Assembly (NCBI GenBank): GCA_029945725.1
Contig: JAQSDB010000008.1
Coordinates: forward strand, 1 to 64,000
DNA length: 64,000 nt
Source of the DNA: a bacterium
GTDB taxonomy: Bacteria; Pseudomonadota; Gammaproteobacteria; Pseudomonadales; Moraxellaceae
Direction of reading: 5' to 3'
Shown here: in pieces, positions 1 to 9,165 of the stretch
Layout: every line of letters begins with the position of its first letter
Numbering within the stretch: the stretch's first letter is position 1
The notes under the pieces: generated by a model
The model's input: only the letters and a program-made list of their open reading frames with translations
The model's database searches: none
Told to the model about the DNA's origin: nothing
Made by a program: the position numbers and the translations under genes

Positions 1-26
1 AGGGCCTCTCATCTCGAGAGGGGCGC

Positions 27-54
27 ATTCTACAGCAGCCCAACTCTTTGTCAA
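27..54 (-). promoter_or_regulatory. rrn-type promoter P1 (closest to the outlying gene)
   Basis: On the minus strand the -35 is TTGACA (49-54), the spacer is 16 bp and the -10 is TAGAAT (27-32), followed by GCGCCCC, the GC-rich discriminator typical of stringently controlled rRNA and tRNA promoters. An A/T-rich stretch at 61-80 sits where an UP element would lie. It reads leftward off the window, so the driven gene is outside. An rRNA operon is the best guess, because in Pseudomonas msrQ is, as I recall, next to 16S rRNA. Confidence 0.8.
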
Positions 55-127
55 CGCCTAATTTTTAACATTTTTCAGTACCTTACGGCATTTAAAATGA
101 AAAGCTTCAGGACTTCGAGAGGGGCGC

Positions 128-155
128 ATTCTACAGCAGCCCGACTCGCTGTCAA
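128..155 (-). promoter_or_regulatory. rrn-type promoter P2
   Basis: Second copy of the module: TTGACA (150-155), 16 bp spacer, TAGAAT (128-133), then GCGCCCC. The sequence upstream (160-180) is less A/T rich than that of P1. It reads leftward, in tandem with P1 and P3. Confidence 0.8.
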
Positions 156-228
156 CGCCTTGTTTCGCCTGTTTTTCAGTGCCTTGCAGCACTTTAAACT
201 GACGCCAGCAGGCGTTGAAGAGGGGCGC

Positions 229-256
229 ATTATAGGGAGGAAAAAACACGCGTCAA
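229..256 (-). promoter_or_regulatory. rrn-type promoter P3 (farthest upstream)
   Basis: Third copy: TTGACG (251-256), 16 bp spacer and a perfect TATAAT (229-234), then GCGCCCC. The -35 lies only 8 bp beyond the msrQ stop codon, so the promoter array begins directly where the preceding operon ends. No terminator is visible between them, so msrPQ transcripts may read into the array. Confidence 0.78.
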
Positions 257-264
257 CGGATAAA

Positions 265-873
265 TCACACCAATCCTGCTGACTGCCGAAAAAACCACCA
301 AAGACGCACACCCAGCAAGCAAAATAGCGTTAATGCGTAGGGCCATACTGATTGAATGCCTAGTTTTTTGACCCAAAAGAAGTGCAGCAAGACCAAAAGA
401 GACAATGGATAGATCAAGCGATGCAGTTGCACCCAGCGATATCTGAGCCTGCGCTGCCAGCTCCGAGTCGAAGTAAAGCCTAGCGGCAGCATCAGCAACA
501 AAGCAGCACTTCCCGCGATAACGTAAGGACGCTTGGTTAACTCAGCCAGCAACTCAGACCAATGGGCGCCAAACAGGAGAAAAACATAGCTACACACATG
601 CACCAAGGCATAAAGCAGGGCAAAGAGCCCAAGCATGCGACGGTAGCGCCCCCAAAAGTTGCGCCTGGTTATATGCCGAAGCGGGGTCATCGCAAGGCAA
701 AGCAATAGCAAACGCATTGCCCACAAACCGGTTTGATCCACTAGAGCCTTTGCAGGATCAGGCCCCAGCTGATTGCCAAGCCCCGCCGCCAAAAGCATGC
801 ACAAGGGAAGCAACAGTAAAGGCAACACCACCACCTTGCTCACCGCCACCCAATCACGAGCTATTTTCTTCAT
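265..873 (-). CDS. msrQ: MsrQ, heme membrane subunit of the MsrPQ methionine sulfoxide reductase
   Basis: MsrQ is the inner-membrane, heme-b partner that carries electrons from the respiratory chain to periplasmic MsrP. The 202-residue product has about six hydrophobic segments and the ferric-reductase-like pattern of histidines expected to ligate heme (H67, H92, H151 and H164). The ATG at 873 overlaps the msrP stop as TGATG, which indicates translational coupling; a longer start would be a TTG inside msrP. Only the reductase pair is present here, with no two-component regulator beside it. Identification is from the family pattern and the msrP neighbour. Confidence 0.93.
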   Translation of the reverse strand: MKKIARDWVAVSKVVVLPLLLLPLCMLLAAGLGNQLGPDPAKALVDQTGLWAMRLLLLCLAMTPLRHITRRNFWGRYRRMLGLFALLYALVHVCSYVFLLFGAHWSELLAELTKRPYVIAGSAALLLMLPLGFTSTRSWQRRLRYRWVQLHRLIYPLSLLVLLHFFWVKKLGIQSVWPYALTLFCLLGVRLWWFFRQSAGLV

Positions 874-1877
874 CAAAAATACCGGGCCAAGTCCATGCCG
901 CGGTACAAGGAGGCGACCTCATGGGCATAGCCATTGAAAGGCAGGGTGTCACGCCAATTCGGATTGAAAATCGTACCCGGCAGCCTGCGCTCACGCCTTT
1001 GTGTCCAGCGCGGATGATCCACCGCCGGATTCACATTGGCAAAAAAGCCGTATTCTGACGGCCCAGTCATTGCCCACGTTGTGCGTGGCTGTGACTCTGT
1101 AAAGCGGATGTGCACGATTGATTTCACGCTTTTGAAGCCATACTTCCAAGGCACAATCAGCCGTAGTGGAGCACCGTTCTGTGGCGGCAAAGACCTGCCG
1201 TAGACTCCAGTAGCCATAAGCACCAAAGGATTCATGGCCTCATCCATACGTAAAGCCTCCACATAGGGCCATGACAAGCCTCCATGACGCTGGCCCGGCA
1301 TTTGTACCGGATCATTGAGGGTTGTGAACTCGATGTACTTTGCCTTGCTGCTTGGCTCAAGACGTCGTATCAGGTCCGCAAGAGAAAAGCCAAGCCATGG
1401 CACGACCATGGACCAAGCCTCAACACAGCGAAAGCGATAAACACGATCCTCCAGTACATGCGGCCTTAGGATATCTTCCAGCGTGTAGTTTCCAGGTTTG
1501 GCGCACTCCCCCTCAACCCGAACAGACCAAGGCTCCATACGCAGACTGCCTGCCAACTCGGCCGGGTCAGCCTTATCCAGGCCAAACTCATAAAAGTTAT
1601 TGTATGTACTCACCACATCAAACGGCGTCACCACCTCTCCTGTCGAATTGACACTGCGCCGACGCGCCATGATTTTTTCACGCAGAAATTTGGGCGCGCT
1701 CGCCCGCTCCTTTACCAACTCATAAGGTGGGGTAACCGCATAAGAGCGGGGCGAAAAAAAAGCGGCCGCACCGAAAAGGCCAGCCGCTTTTAATAAGTCA
1801 CGCCGTTGCTGATAAACCGTTTCCGAGGTCAGCTCGCTACCAAGTGGCTCACTGGAAGATCGTTGACGGATCAGCAT
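873..1877 (-). CDS. msrP: MsrP, periplasmic molybdopterin methionine sulfoxide reductase (catalytic subunit)
   Basis: MsrP reduces methionine sulfoxide in oxidised periplasmic proteins using a mononuclear molybdopterin cofactor. The 334-residue product begins with a twin-arginine signal ([10 protein letters not shown]25-R26, then a hydrophobic stretch), so it should be exported folded by Tat. The predicted Mo-ligating cysteine is C151 in RFRCVEAW, and the sulfite-oxidase-like fold follows. I chose the ATG at 1877 because GAGGTG lies 4 bases upstream; an upstream GTG at 1889 has no such site. It is followed by msrQ with a one-base overlap. Confidence 0.95.
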   Translation of the reverse strand: MLIRQRSSSEPLGSELTSETVYQQRRDLLKAAGLFGAAAFFSPRSYAVTPPYELVKERASAPKFLREKIMARRRSVNSTGEVVTPFDVVSTYNNFYEFGLDKADPAELAGSLRMEPWSVRVEGECAKPGNYTLEDILRPHVLEDRVYRFRCVEAWSMVVPWLGFSLADLIRRLEPSSKAKYIEFTTLNDPVQMPGQRHGGLSWPYVEALRMDEAMNPLVLMATGVYGRSLPPQNGAPLRLIVPWKYGFKSVKSIVHIRFTESQPRTTWAMTGPSEYGFFANVNPAVDHPRWTQRRERRLPGTIFNPNWRDTLPFNGYAHEVASLYRGMDLARYF

Positions 1878-1891
1878 GGGACACCTCACGT

Positions 1892-2713
1892 TTATGCAGG
1901 AGAAGCTCCCGCAGGCTTACGACGATTCCATATGGTGGCGACAGGACCGGACAAGGCATACACAATCGACACCGTCAACAAACCAACAGGCAAGTTGTAA
2001 TTGACTATGCCAAGCACCAACACCACAGGGAGCATTACTGCGAAAGGAACTCGCGAACGATCCAGCTCCTTGAAGCTGTAGTAGCGAAAATTACTGACCA
2101 TCAGGAATGCTGACAGCACTGTTACAACAGCAACCGCGATCGCCAACTCCTGTTCACGGCCAACAATGCTGTTATCAAACCCGGCCCACACCAGACTGGC
2201 AATAATAGATGCCGCCAGCGGACTGGACAGTCCAATGAAATAACGCTTATCAACCACTGCCAACTGAACATTGAAGCGCGCCAGACGAAAGGCAGCCGCC
2301 ACTGTATAGATAAATGCACAGATCCAGCCAATCTTCCCCAAGGACTGCAAGCTCCAGGTAAACGCCACCAGTGCGGGCGCCACACCAAAAGACACCATAT
2401 CAGAGAGCGAATCATACTCGGCACCAAACGCACTCTGTGTATTGGTCATGCGGGCGACACGACCATCCATGCCATCGAAGAGCGCTGCCACAAAAATAGC
2501 AATCGCTGCGGCTTCAAAGCGGCCATTCATGGCTGCAATGATCGCGTAGAAACCGGAAAACAGGGCTGCCGTCGTGAACAGGTTGGGCAGCAAGTAAATT
2601 CCCTTGTTCCTGACCCTTCTCCCGCCTTCGTCGTTTTCTTCCTCAACCACCTCGAAGGTGATTCCGTCATGATCATCATGATCATGGTCAAACTCTGGAT
2701 CAGGCTTTTGCAT
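1892..2713 (-). CDS. pssA: CDP-diacylglycerol-serine O-phosphatidyltransferase
   Basis: This enzyme makes phosphatidylserine, the precursor of phosphatidylethanolamine, from CDP-diacylglycerol and serine at the inner membrane. The CDP-alcohol phosphotransferase motif is complete: D83-G84-x2-A87-R88-x8-G97-x3-D101-x3-D105. Several membrane segments follow. The membrane-integrated type is distinct from the E. coli PLD-like PssA. The N-terminus carries an unusual acidic His/Asp run (about residues 5-17). The ATG at 2713 is preferred over a TTG six bases earlier because GAGAG lies at good spacing. Only 14 bp separate its stop from msrP, so read-through into msrPQ is likely. Confidence 0.94.
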   Translation of the reverse strand: MQKPDPEFDHDHDDHDGITFEVVEEENDEGGRRVRNKGIYLLPNLFTTAALFSGFYAIIAAMNGRFEAAAIAIFVAALFDGMDGRVARMTNTQSAFGAEYDSLSDMVSFGVAPALVAFTWSLQSLGKIGWICAFIYTVAAAFRLARFNVQLAVVDKRYFIGLSSPLAASIIASLVWAGFDNSIVGREQELAIAVAVVTVLSAFLMVSNFRYYSFKELDRSRVPFAVMLPVVLVLGIVNYNLPVGLLTVSIVYALSGPVATIWNRRKPAGASPA

Positions 2714-2794
2714 GAGCAACTCTCAGACACGGGCAATAGGAACATCATAATCATGTGTCCGGCAATTGGCCATGCGGCCATACCAACACCCCAA

Positions 2795-2830
2795 AACAAA
2801 AAAGCGCAGCCATGGCCGCGCTTTTTTGTT
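2795..2830 (-). terminator. Rho-independent terminator of ilvC, readable both ways
   Basis: Arms at 2795-2807 and 2818-2830 form an A-rich/GCGC stem (AAAAAAGCGC with GCGCTTTTTT) around a 10-base loop. It ends in a T run on either strand. It lies 10 bp past the ilvC stop and separates ilvIHC from pssA. Confidence 0.85.
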
Positions 2831-2839
2831 CATTGCTTA

Positions 2840-3880
<1,041 letters not shown>

Positions 3881-3953
3881 TTATGGCCAGACATTTTCGA
3901 TTGATGGCTTCACCCGAAGGTCTTTCCGCATCGCGGAAATCCCCGGAAGACAA

Positions 3954-4445
3954 TTAAACACTCAGAACTTTTTCACCACGCGCAATACCGCAAACACCGG
4001 TACGCACCACTTCAAGAATCACGTTTTCGCTCAGGGCCTGGATAAATGCATCCAGCTTGTCGCTCGTGCCTGTGAGCTGCATCGTGTAGACGGTAGGAGA
4101 GACATCCACGATCTGGCCTCGAAAGATATCAGCCGTGCGCTTGATTTCCGCACGTGCCGCCCCGGTCGCCTTGACCTTGATCAGCATGAGCTCACGCTCG
4201 ATATGCGCGCCTTCCGTGAGATCAACCACCTTAACCACTTCCACCAGCTTGTTCAGCTGCTTGGTGACCTGCTCGATCTTGTGCTCATCACCATAAGTGG
4301 TAAGCGTCAGGCGCGAGAGCGTCGGGTCATCCGTAGGAGCAACCGTCAGCGACTCAATATTGTAGCCGCGCTGCGAGAATAGGCCCACCAGACGCGACAA
4401 GGCGCCGGCTTCGTTTTCCATCAGAACAGAAATAATACGGCGCAT
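3954..4445 (-). CDS. ilvH: Acetolactate synthase regulatory (small) subunit
   Basis: This is the 163-residue small subunit that stimulates the catalytic subunit and gives it feedback inhibition by valine. The N-terminal ACT domain starts with RRIISVLMENEAGALSRL, and the C-terminal small-subunit domain follows. The ATG lies two bases after the ilvI stop, so translation is likely coupled. The length and sequence match the IlvH/IlvN class III type. Naming it ilvH rather than ilvN follows from its partner being IlvI-like. Confidence 0.96.
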   Translation of the reverse strand: MRRIISVLMENEAGALSRLVGLFSQRGYNIESLTVAPTDDPTLSRLTLTTYGDEHKIEQVTKQLNKLVEVVKVVDLTEGAHIERELMLIKVKATGAARAEIKRTADIFRGQIVDVSPTVYTMQLTGTSDKLDAFIQALSENVILEVVRTGVCGIARGEKVLSV

Positions 4446-4447
4446 GA

Positions 4448-6175
4448 TCAGGTACGCTCCGTTTTCGACAACAGCATGTCGCGCATGGAATTGCCGGCAA
4501 TATGCATGGGGTACACATGCTCGGAGGGATCAACGTAGACATCCATAAACACCAGCCGGTCTTTCATGGCGAAAGCTTCACGCATCTTGCTTTCAAGCTG
4601 CGCCGGATCCGTGATCTTCATGCCGACATGACCATAGGACTCTACCAACTTCACAAAGTCGGGAAGCGAATCCATATACGAATGCGAGTGACGCCCCTCG
4701 TACTGCATATCCTGCCACTGCTTCACCATGCCGAGAGAGCGGTTATTGATATTCAGTATTTTCACCGGCAGGTTGTACTGCAGACAGGTCGACAGCTCCT
4801 GAATATTCATCTGGATAGATGCTTCACCAGTCACGCACACCACGGTTTCACCAGGATGCGCAAACAGACACCCCATGGCAGCAGGCAAACCAAACCCCAT
4901 GGTGCCAAGACCACCGGAGTTGATCCACTGACGCGGCCTGTCGTACTTGTAATAAAGCGCAGCAAACATCTGGTGCTGCCCCACATCCGACGTCACGATC
5001 GCCTTGCCTTCGGTGACCTTGTAGAGCATCTCCACCACTTGCTGTGGCTTCATTTCACCAGGTTTGGCCGCCTCATAACGCAGGCCGTGTACACCGCGCC
5101 AGTCATTGATCTGTTTCCACCACACATCAAGCGCTGCTGCATCCGGCAGTGCAGACTGCGGCAACAGTGACAGCATTTCTGCCAGCACCGGCTCGACAGC
5201 CCCCACAATCGGAATATCCGCCGTAATCGTTTTTGAAATTGAAGCCGGATCAATATCAATGTGAATGATGCGTGCATTCGGGCAGAATTTTTTCGGGCTA
5301 TTGGTAACGCGGTCATCAAAACGCGCCCCCACGGCAAGAATGACATCACTGTGATGCATGGCCATATTGGCTTCATAAGTACCATGCATGCCGAGCATAC
5401 CGAGAAACTGGCGATCCGATCCGGGATATGCACCCAGCCCCATCAGGGTATTGGTAACCGGATAATTGAGGTGTCGTGCGAGCTCGGTGAGCAAAGGCGA
5501 TGCATTTCCCTGCACCACGCCACCGCCGGCATAAATCATCGGACGCTTGGCCGCCACAAGCTCATCAACCGCCTTCTTGATCTGGCCGGCATGACCGCGG
5601 GCAGGCGGATTATAGGAGCGCAGCTTTACCTTGGCCGGATATTCGTAAGGGAACTTCTCTGCAGGCAAGGTGCAGTCTTTAGGCACATCAATCACCACCG
5701 GACCAGGACGCCCCGTGCTGGCCAGATAAAAAGCCTTCTTCACCATTACGGGAATGTCTTCAGCCTTGCGCACCTGAAAGCTGTGTTTCACGATGGGTCG
5801 CGACACACCAATCATGTCCGTTTCCTGAAACGCGTCCTCACCAATCAGGTAGGAAGGCACCTGACCGGAAATGATCACCATGGGAATCGAATCCATATAA
5901 GCCGTGGCAATCGCGGTGACCGTATTGGTTGCGCCCGGGCCCGAGGTCACCAGCACAACGCCGGTCTTGCCGGTCGAGCGCGCGTAGCCATCGGCCGCAT
6001 GGCCAGCCGCCTGCTCATGACGCACCAGAATGTGCTGAACCTTGTCTTGCTGAAAAATGGCGTCGTATATATGCAGAACGGCACCACCAGGATAACCAAA
6101 CACGTACTCCACGCCTTCATCGGCGAGGGCACGGATAAGCATTTCACCACCAGATAACTGTTCCAACTGATTCAC
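4448..6175 (-). CDS. ilvI: Acetolactate synthase catalytic (large) subunit
   Basis: This ThDP- and FAD-dependent enzyme condenses pyruvate with pyruvate or 2-oxobutyrate, the first common step of branched-chain amino-acid synthesis. The N-terminal pattern [17 protein letters not shown], then [11 protein letters not shown], is typical of the family. The catalytic glutamate lies in [15 protein letters not shown], and the ThDP/Mg motif ([10 protein letters not shown], then [11 protein letters not shown]) is near the C-terminus. I place the start at the GTG at 6175 (575 residues), which matches family starts; a TTG at 6205 would add ten residues. The ribosome site is weak (AAGG directly before the GTG). 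Confidence 0.95.
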   Translation of the reverse strand: MNQLEQLSGGEMLIRALADEGVEYVFGYPGGAVLHIYDAIFQQDKVQHILVRHEQAAGHAADGYARSTGKTGVVLVTSGPGATNTVTAIATAYMDSIPMVIISGQVPSYLIGEDAFQETDMIGVSRPIVKHSFQVRKAEDIPVMVKKAFYLASTGRPGPVVIDVPKDCTLPAEKFPYEYPAKVKLRSYNPPARGHAGQIKKAVDELVAAKRPMIYAGGGVVQGNASPLLTELARHLNYPVTNTLMGLGAYPGSDRQFLGMLGMHGTYEANMAMHHSDVILAVGARFDDRVTNSPKKFCPNARIIHIDIDPASISKTITADIPIVGAVEPVLAEMLSLLPQSALPDAAALDVWWKQINDWRGVHGLRYEAAKPGEMKPQQVVEMLYKVTEGKAIVTSDVGQHQMFAALYYKYDRPRQWINSGGLGTMGFGLPAAMGCLFAHPGETVVCVTGEASIQMNIQELSTCLQYNLPVKILNINNRSLGMVKQWQDMQYEGRHSHSYMDSLPDFVKLVESYGHVGMKITDPAQLESKMREAFAMKDRLVFMDVYVDPSEHVYPMHIAGNSMRDMLLSKTERT

Positions 6176-6247
6176 CCTTGAAAAAGCGCAAGGCAAGGCC
6201 GGCAACCATCCAGAAGGAGGGCTCCCGCCAAAAGGCCGCGCATTCTA

Positions 6248-6545
6248 GCACGAGGATTGTGCCCCCTGAGAGGCACAAGTGATGGGGTTTGCCAAGCTTG
6301 CCGCGCCTACCGGGTTCGGTGGCACAGACATCGCACAGGCTTCAGCAGGCGACGCTTTACAAGCGGGGACGGGACGGCTCTTAGCCGGCCCGGGCAGGGC
6401 TTTCACCCTGGCGCCAGTTTGGTAGAGGGTGACTACCGGGCTGACACCCACATCGGGAACTGGCGATTTTTTAGGCATACACAAAAAATGTCAAGTCATA
6501 CGCCGTCCCGACAGAGCAGCCCTTATCAATTCCAATGCCACTCGC
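6248..6545. other. Gene-poor stretch, probable ilvI leader plus divergent promoters
   Basis: About 300 bp between ilvI and the DUF4124 gene holds no recognisable gene. On the minus strand, TTGACA (6489-6494), 17 bp, then AAAAAT (6466-6471) could start a long ilvIHC leader. A hairpin with 7-bp arms TTGTGCC/GGCACAA (6257-6263 and 6272-6278) lies near the gene, next to a TAGAAT box (6242-6247). A 77-codon minus-strand frame from 6478 is Pro/Ala/Ser rich, lacks a ribosome site and its start would sit inside the candidate promoter, so I do not call it. Confidence 0.4.
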
Positions 6546-6551
6546 TATAGT
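6523..6551 (+). promoter_or_regulatory. Sigma70 promoter of the DUF4124 gene
   Basis: TTATCA (6523-6528), a 17 bp spacer and TATAGT (6546-6551) give a good housekeeping promoter. The expected start near 6558 leaves a very short leader before either candidate ATG. Confidence 0.6.
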
Positions 6552-6571
6552 GGCGGGACTCTGTCCCTCTC

Positions 6572-7081
6572 ATGGTACGCATAATGAAAATGACAACTGC
6601 ACTGAGTGCTTTTCTGGGCTTGTTGCTTGCCACTACCGTGGCCGGTGCCGCAGACAAGTTCTATAAATGGACCGATGCACAAGGCGTCACTCATTACTCC
6701 GAGGCCCCGCCTCCCGACTCAGCCACCAAAGCCAGTGCCGTGAAAGTGCGCACCAAGCTCCCCTCCGGCAGTACCGGGGCTGCAGAAGGCTTGCAGAAGC
6801 AGCGTGCGGATGCAGACAAACCCGCCAAAGAGGGCAAAGACAGCAAGGATGGCAAAACATCCAAAACGCCCCCCGCTGCACCTGCACCTGCTGCCACTGG
6901 CAATGCGCCAGATAAATACGCCGAGAAGTGCAAGAAACTTCAGGCCGACCTGAAAGTCATGCAAGAGCATGGTCGAGTCAAGGTAAGTGATGAAAAAGGA
7001 GCGGACCGGATCATGACTCCTGAAGAAAAAGACAGCCGGACGGACGACATACAGCGCGAAATAAAAGCCTATTGCCAGTAA
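6572..7081 (+). CDS. DUF4124-domain secreted protein of unknown function
   Basis: The 169-residue product has a signal peptide (hydrophobic stretch ending in VAGA). This is followed directly by the DUF4124 signature FYKWTDAQGVTHYSEAPPP, an N-terminal beta module found in many gammaproteobacterial envelope proteins without a known activity. A low-complexity Lys/Asp/Pro/Ala linker (about residues 70-115) leads to a charged helical C-terminus with two cysteines. A second ATG at 6584 is equally possible and would give a more usual leader distance from the promoter. It ends at a strong bidirectional terminator facing the C13 peptidase gene. Confidence 0.85.
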   Translation: MVRIMKMTTALSAFLGLLLATTVAGAADKFYKWTDAQGVTHYSEAPPPDSATKASAVKVRTKLPSGSTGAAEGLQKQRADADKPAKEGKDSKDGKTSKTPPAAPAPAATGNAPDKYAEKCKKLQADLKVMQEHGRVKVSDEKGADRIMTPEEKDSRTDDIQREIKAYCQ

Positions 7082-7091
7082 GCAACATAAC

Positions 7092-7138
7092 TGCGCCATA
7101 AAAAAGACCGCCTTTAAGGCGGTCTTTTTTATGGCGCA
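7092..7138. terminator. Long bidirectional terminator between convergent genes
   Basis: A near-perfect 47-base palindrome gives a stem of about 23 bp. The core is GACCGCC/GGCGGTC, flanked by six A and six T and then TGCGCCAT/ATGGCGCA. It serves the DUF4124 gene on the plus strand and the C13 peptidase gene on the minus strand. Confidence 0.92.
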
Positions 7139-7153
7139 TACTCGACAAACCAC

Positions 7154-8611
7154 TCATGGGATGGGCGGGAAAAGTGTCTTTTCAAGTCCGGGCAACTCAG
7201 CCTGCAGTCGCTCACCGATTACCCACTGCGGATGCGATGCCTCAAAGCCGTTGGCTTTCTCGCGCTGCCGGATCGTGATGACAGAGGCATCAAAGGCGGC
7301 GCGCAAGCTGGGCTGTCGGCGTAACGCCTCATCAAAAAAGGCACGCCCGAAATAAGTCAGGTCCGCGTCATCCGAACAGCCAAAAGACGCATGACTGGCA
7401 TCCGATGCGGTAATAATCAGCGTGTCGGGCGTCTGCAAAACCGGAATAAAGCCACCGGAATAACAGGCTGACAGAACAATGACCCGTCGCCGGATACCCG
7501 TTTCATCCAGCGTGCGACGCAACCACTCGGGGGTTATGGCCGCCAGCTCCAGAGGCCAATAGCTCAGCTCAATCTCGTGATCCTCACTGCCATGCGAGCT
7601 AAGGAAAAGAAACAGCACGTCCTGATCAGGGTTCATGCGGGCGGCGATGGCATGCACTGCCCGTGAAATACTGGTACGGGTCGCAATCGGCTGGGCCAGC
7701 GCCGTATCACCGTTATTGATCAGTACCAGAGAGCGGCCCGAAGTGGCAAAGCGCGTATCAAACAGGGTGTGCACGGTTTCGGTTTCATGACGAAAGACGT
7801 CCTGAGAGGCCGACCCTCCCACGCCGAGAAAGTACCAGTCACTGCGTTCAGGACGCTCCGCAACCAAGCCATCTAGCGCCCGGCGCAACAACTCGGGCTG
7901 GGCATAAAAGACCTGCTCATTAAGTAACGGCAAGCTGGTCGCGGCCGGGCCCTCCTCCTGCGTGGAACTCCAGAGTCTTTCATCACTGAAGGCAAGACTC
8001 CATGCAGTAAATACGCCCAGCAGAACGATAAAGGCCAGACTGCGCTCCCACCACGGCCACGCCAGAGCTCTCGTAAAAACAAAGACCACCGCCAGAATGG
8101 GCCAGGCATAAAGCATGGTGTAGAGCAACCCGACGTGATCAGCAAAGCCCGCCGGCAAGTGATCTTGCTGATCGGCATACTGCATGCCGCACTGGGCAAG
8201 TCCCAGCAGAATATCGGCCGCCAGCCAGGCGCTGGCCGGCGCAAGGCCAAGACGCCAGAGGCCATGCCGGGCCGCCAGAATCTGGCCGAAGACCAGCAGG
8301 ACAAAAGAGGGCAAGGCATAAACAGCCACACCCGATGGCGACCACTCCCCCGGCCAGCCTTCACTGATGAAGTCAAAGAGCACACTGACGGCAAGACTGA
8401 GGAAGAGCAGAACCAGAAAGTTGCCTGGTGTCGGAACCAGCCAGCGCAAAGCGCTGCGGCGAAACGCCAGCAGATGGCAGGCCGCCCAGAGGTTGCGCAG
8501 CAGATCGATCAGGGGAAGAGGCAGGGCGCGACGGCGCCAGGCAGAACTCAAATCACGCCAACCTTCGGCTTGCGCCGTTGCATCACTACCGCCGACCTTC
8601 AGCGCCGGCAA
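7154..8611 (-). CDS. Membrane-anchored peptidase C13 (caspase/legumain-fold) protein
   Basis: The first 210 residues hold about five hydrophobic segments. The C-terminal half is a caspase-fold cysteine peptidase domain: the catalytic His is H340 in LFLFLSSHGSEDH and the catalytic Cys is C383 in VIVLSACYSGGF. Both follow hydrophobic strands as in legumain-like C13 enzymes. Such proteins occur in several Proteobacteria, but I know of no established substrate. Topology should place the peptidase on one face of the inner membrane. The start is unsure: the TTG at 8611 lacks a ribosome site, and a start within the next 25 codons is possible. Nothing nearby suggests a partner. Confidence 0.8.
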   Translation of the reverse strand: MPALKVGGSDATAQAEGWRDLSSAWRRRALPLPLIDLLRNLWAACHLLAFRRSALRWLVPTPGNFLVLLFLSLAVSVLFDFISEGWPGEWSPSGVAVYALPSFVLLVFGQILAARHGLWRLGLAPASAWLAADILLGLAQCGMQYADQQDHLPAGFADHVGLLYTMLYAWPILAVVFVFTRALAWPWWERSLAFIVLLGVFTAWSLAFSDERLWSSTQEEGPAATSLPLLNEQVFYAQPELLRRALDGLVAERPERSDWYFLGVGGSASQDVFRHETETVHTLFDTRFATSGRSLVLINNGDTALAQPIATRTSISRAVHAIAARMNPDQDVLFLFLSSHGSEDHEIELSYWPLELAAITPEWLRRTLDETGIRRRVIVLSACYSGGFIPVLQTPDTLIITASDASHASFGCSDDADLTYFGRAFFDEALRRQPSLRAAFDASVITIRQREKANGFEASHPQWVIGERLQAELPGLEKTLFPPIP

Positions 8612-8656
8612 GGGGCCGCATCATAGCAGCCTCCCGACAGTCCCGGCAGAGGACAC

Positions 8657-9046
8657 TCAGCCTGCCAGCGATGTATCAATGGCAATCTCCCCCGTCAATA
8701 CCCGGTGAATCGGACACTTGTTGGCGATTTCCAGCAGCCTGCTGCGCTGCTCTTCAGTGAGCTCGCCCTGCAAGGTAATGACCCGCTGGAGCCGGTAATG
8801 CCCCGGTGCTTCTTCATGGGTAATCACGACATCGGCATTCAACAGGGGCCATTGCTTGCGGCCAGCGTAAAGCTTGAGCGTCAGCGCCGTGCAGGCACCA
8901 AGCGCTGCATCCAGCAGGTCATGGGGATTTGGTGACAAATCATCTCCCCCCGAGGCCTCATCCATATCAACAAGCAGGGTATGCGGATCGATTTCCACGG
9001 TCTGTGCCAGCTTGCCAACCGGTGCCTTGTGCACACGTATGCTCAT
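8657..9046 (-). CDS. OsmC-family peroxidase-like protein
   Basis: OsmC/Ohr proteins use two cysteines to reduce peroxides. This 129-residue protein has both, C52 in LGACTALTLK and C111 in CPIHRVL, in the usual spacing of the broader OsmC/YhfA group rather than true Ohr. GAGGAA stands at proper spacing before the ATG. It lies behind clpB in the same direction but after a terminator, so it may be a separate unit. Confidence 0.88.
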   Translation of the reverse strand: MSIRVHKAPVGKLAQTVEIDPHTLLVDMDEASGGDDLSPNPHDLLDAALGACTALTLKLYAGRKQWPLLNADVVITHEEAPGHYRLQRVITLQGELTEEQRSRLLEIANKCPIHRVLTGEIAIDTSLAG

Positions 9047-9073
9047 CAGGTTTCCTCATAAACGTTTGCATTG

Positions 9074-9103
9074 AAAAAACCGGGCCTCAAGGACAGCCGG
9101 TTT
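9074..9103 (-). terminator. Terminator of clpB
   Basis: On the minus strand AAACCGG (9097-9103) pairs with CCGGTTT (9077-9083), followed by further T residues to 9074. It lies about 60 bp past the clpB stop and in front of the OsmC gene. Confidence 0.7.
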
Positions 9104-9165
9104 CTGACACATCCCTGTGCCGACAGGAGCCCCTGAACATTCAGAAGGGCTCACCCAGAACAGCT

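Larger units (their letters stand above)
13..256 (-). repeat. 101-bp tandem repeat carrying three promoters
   Basis: Three copies of one promoter module lie head to tail. Bases 15-60 and 116-161 are nearly identical, and the third copy keeps only the promoter core (about 217-256). The -10 boxes start at 27, 128 and 229, exactly 101 bp apart, and the -35 boxes keep the same period. The segments between the cores (61-101 and 162-202) are diverged but alignable, sharing a TTTTTCAGT stretch. This is best read as duplication of one promoter unit followed by drift. Confidence 0.85.

Noticed and set aside
1-264. CRISPR array or REP element at the left edge
   Set aside because: Only three units of 101 bp with diverged middles, each holding a full promoter; there are no short direct repeats with unique spacers.
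6245-6478. 77-codon minus-strand frame, Pro/Ala/Ser rich with four cysteines
   Set aside because: Its ATG lies inside the candidate TTGACA promoter and lacks a ribosome site; I recognise no family. A conservation test could reverse this.
6257-6550. 97-codon plus-strand frame in the ilvI upstream gap
   Set aside because: Starts next to a hairpin without a ribosome site, runs over the DUF4124 promoter and has no recognisable features.
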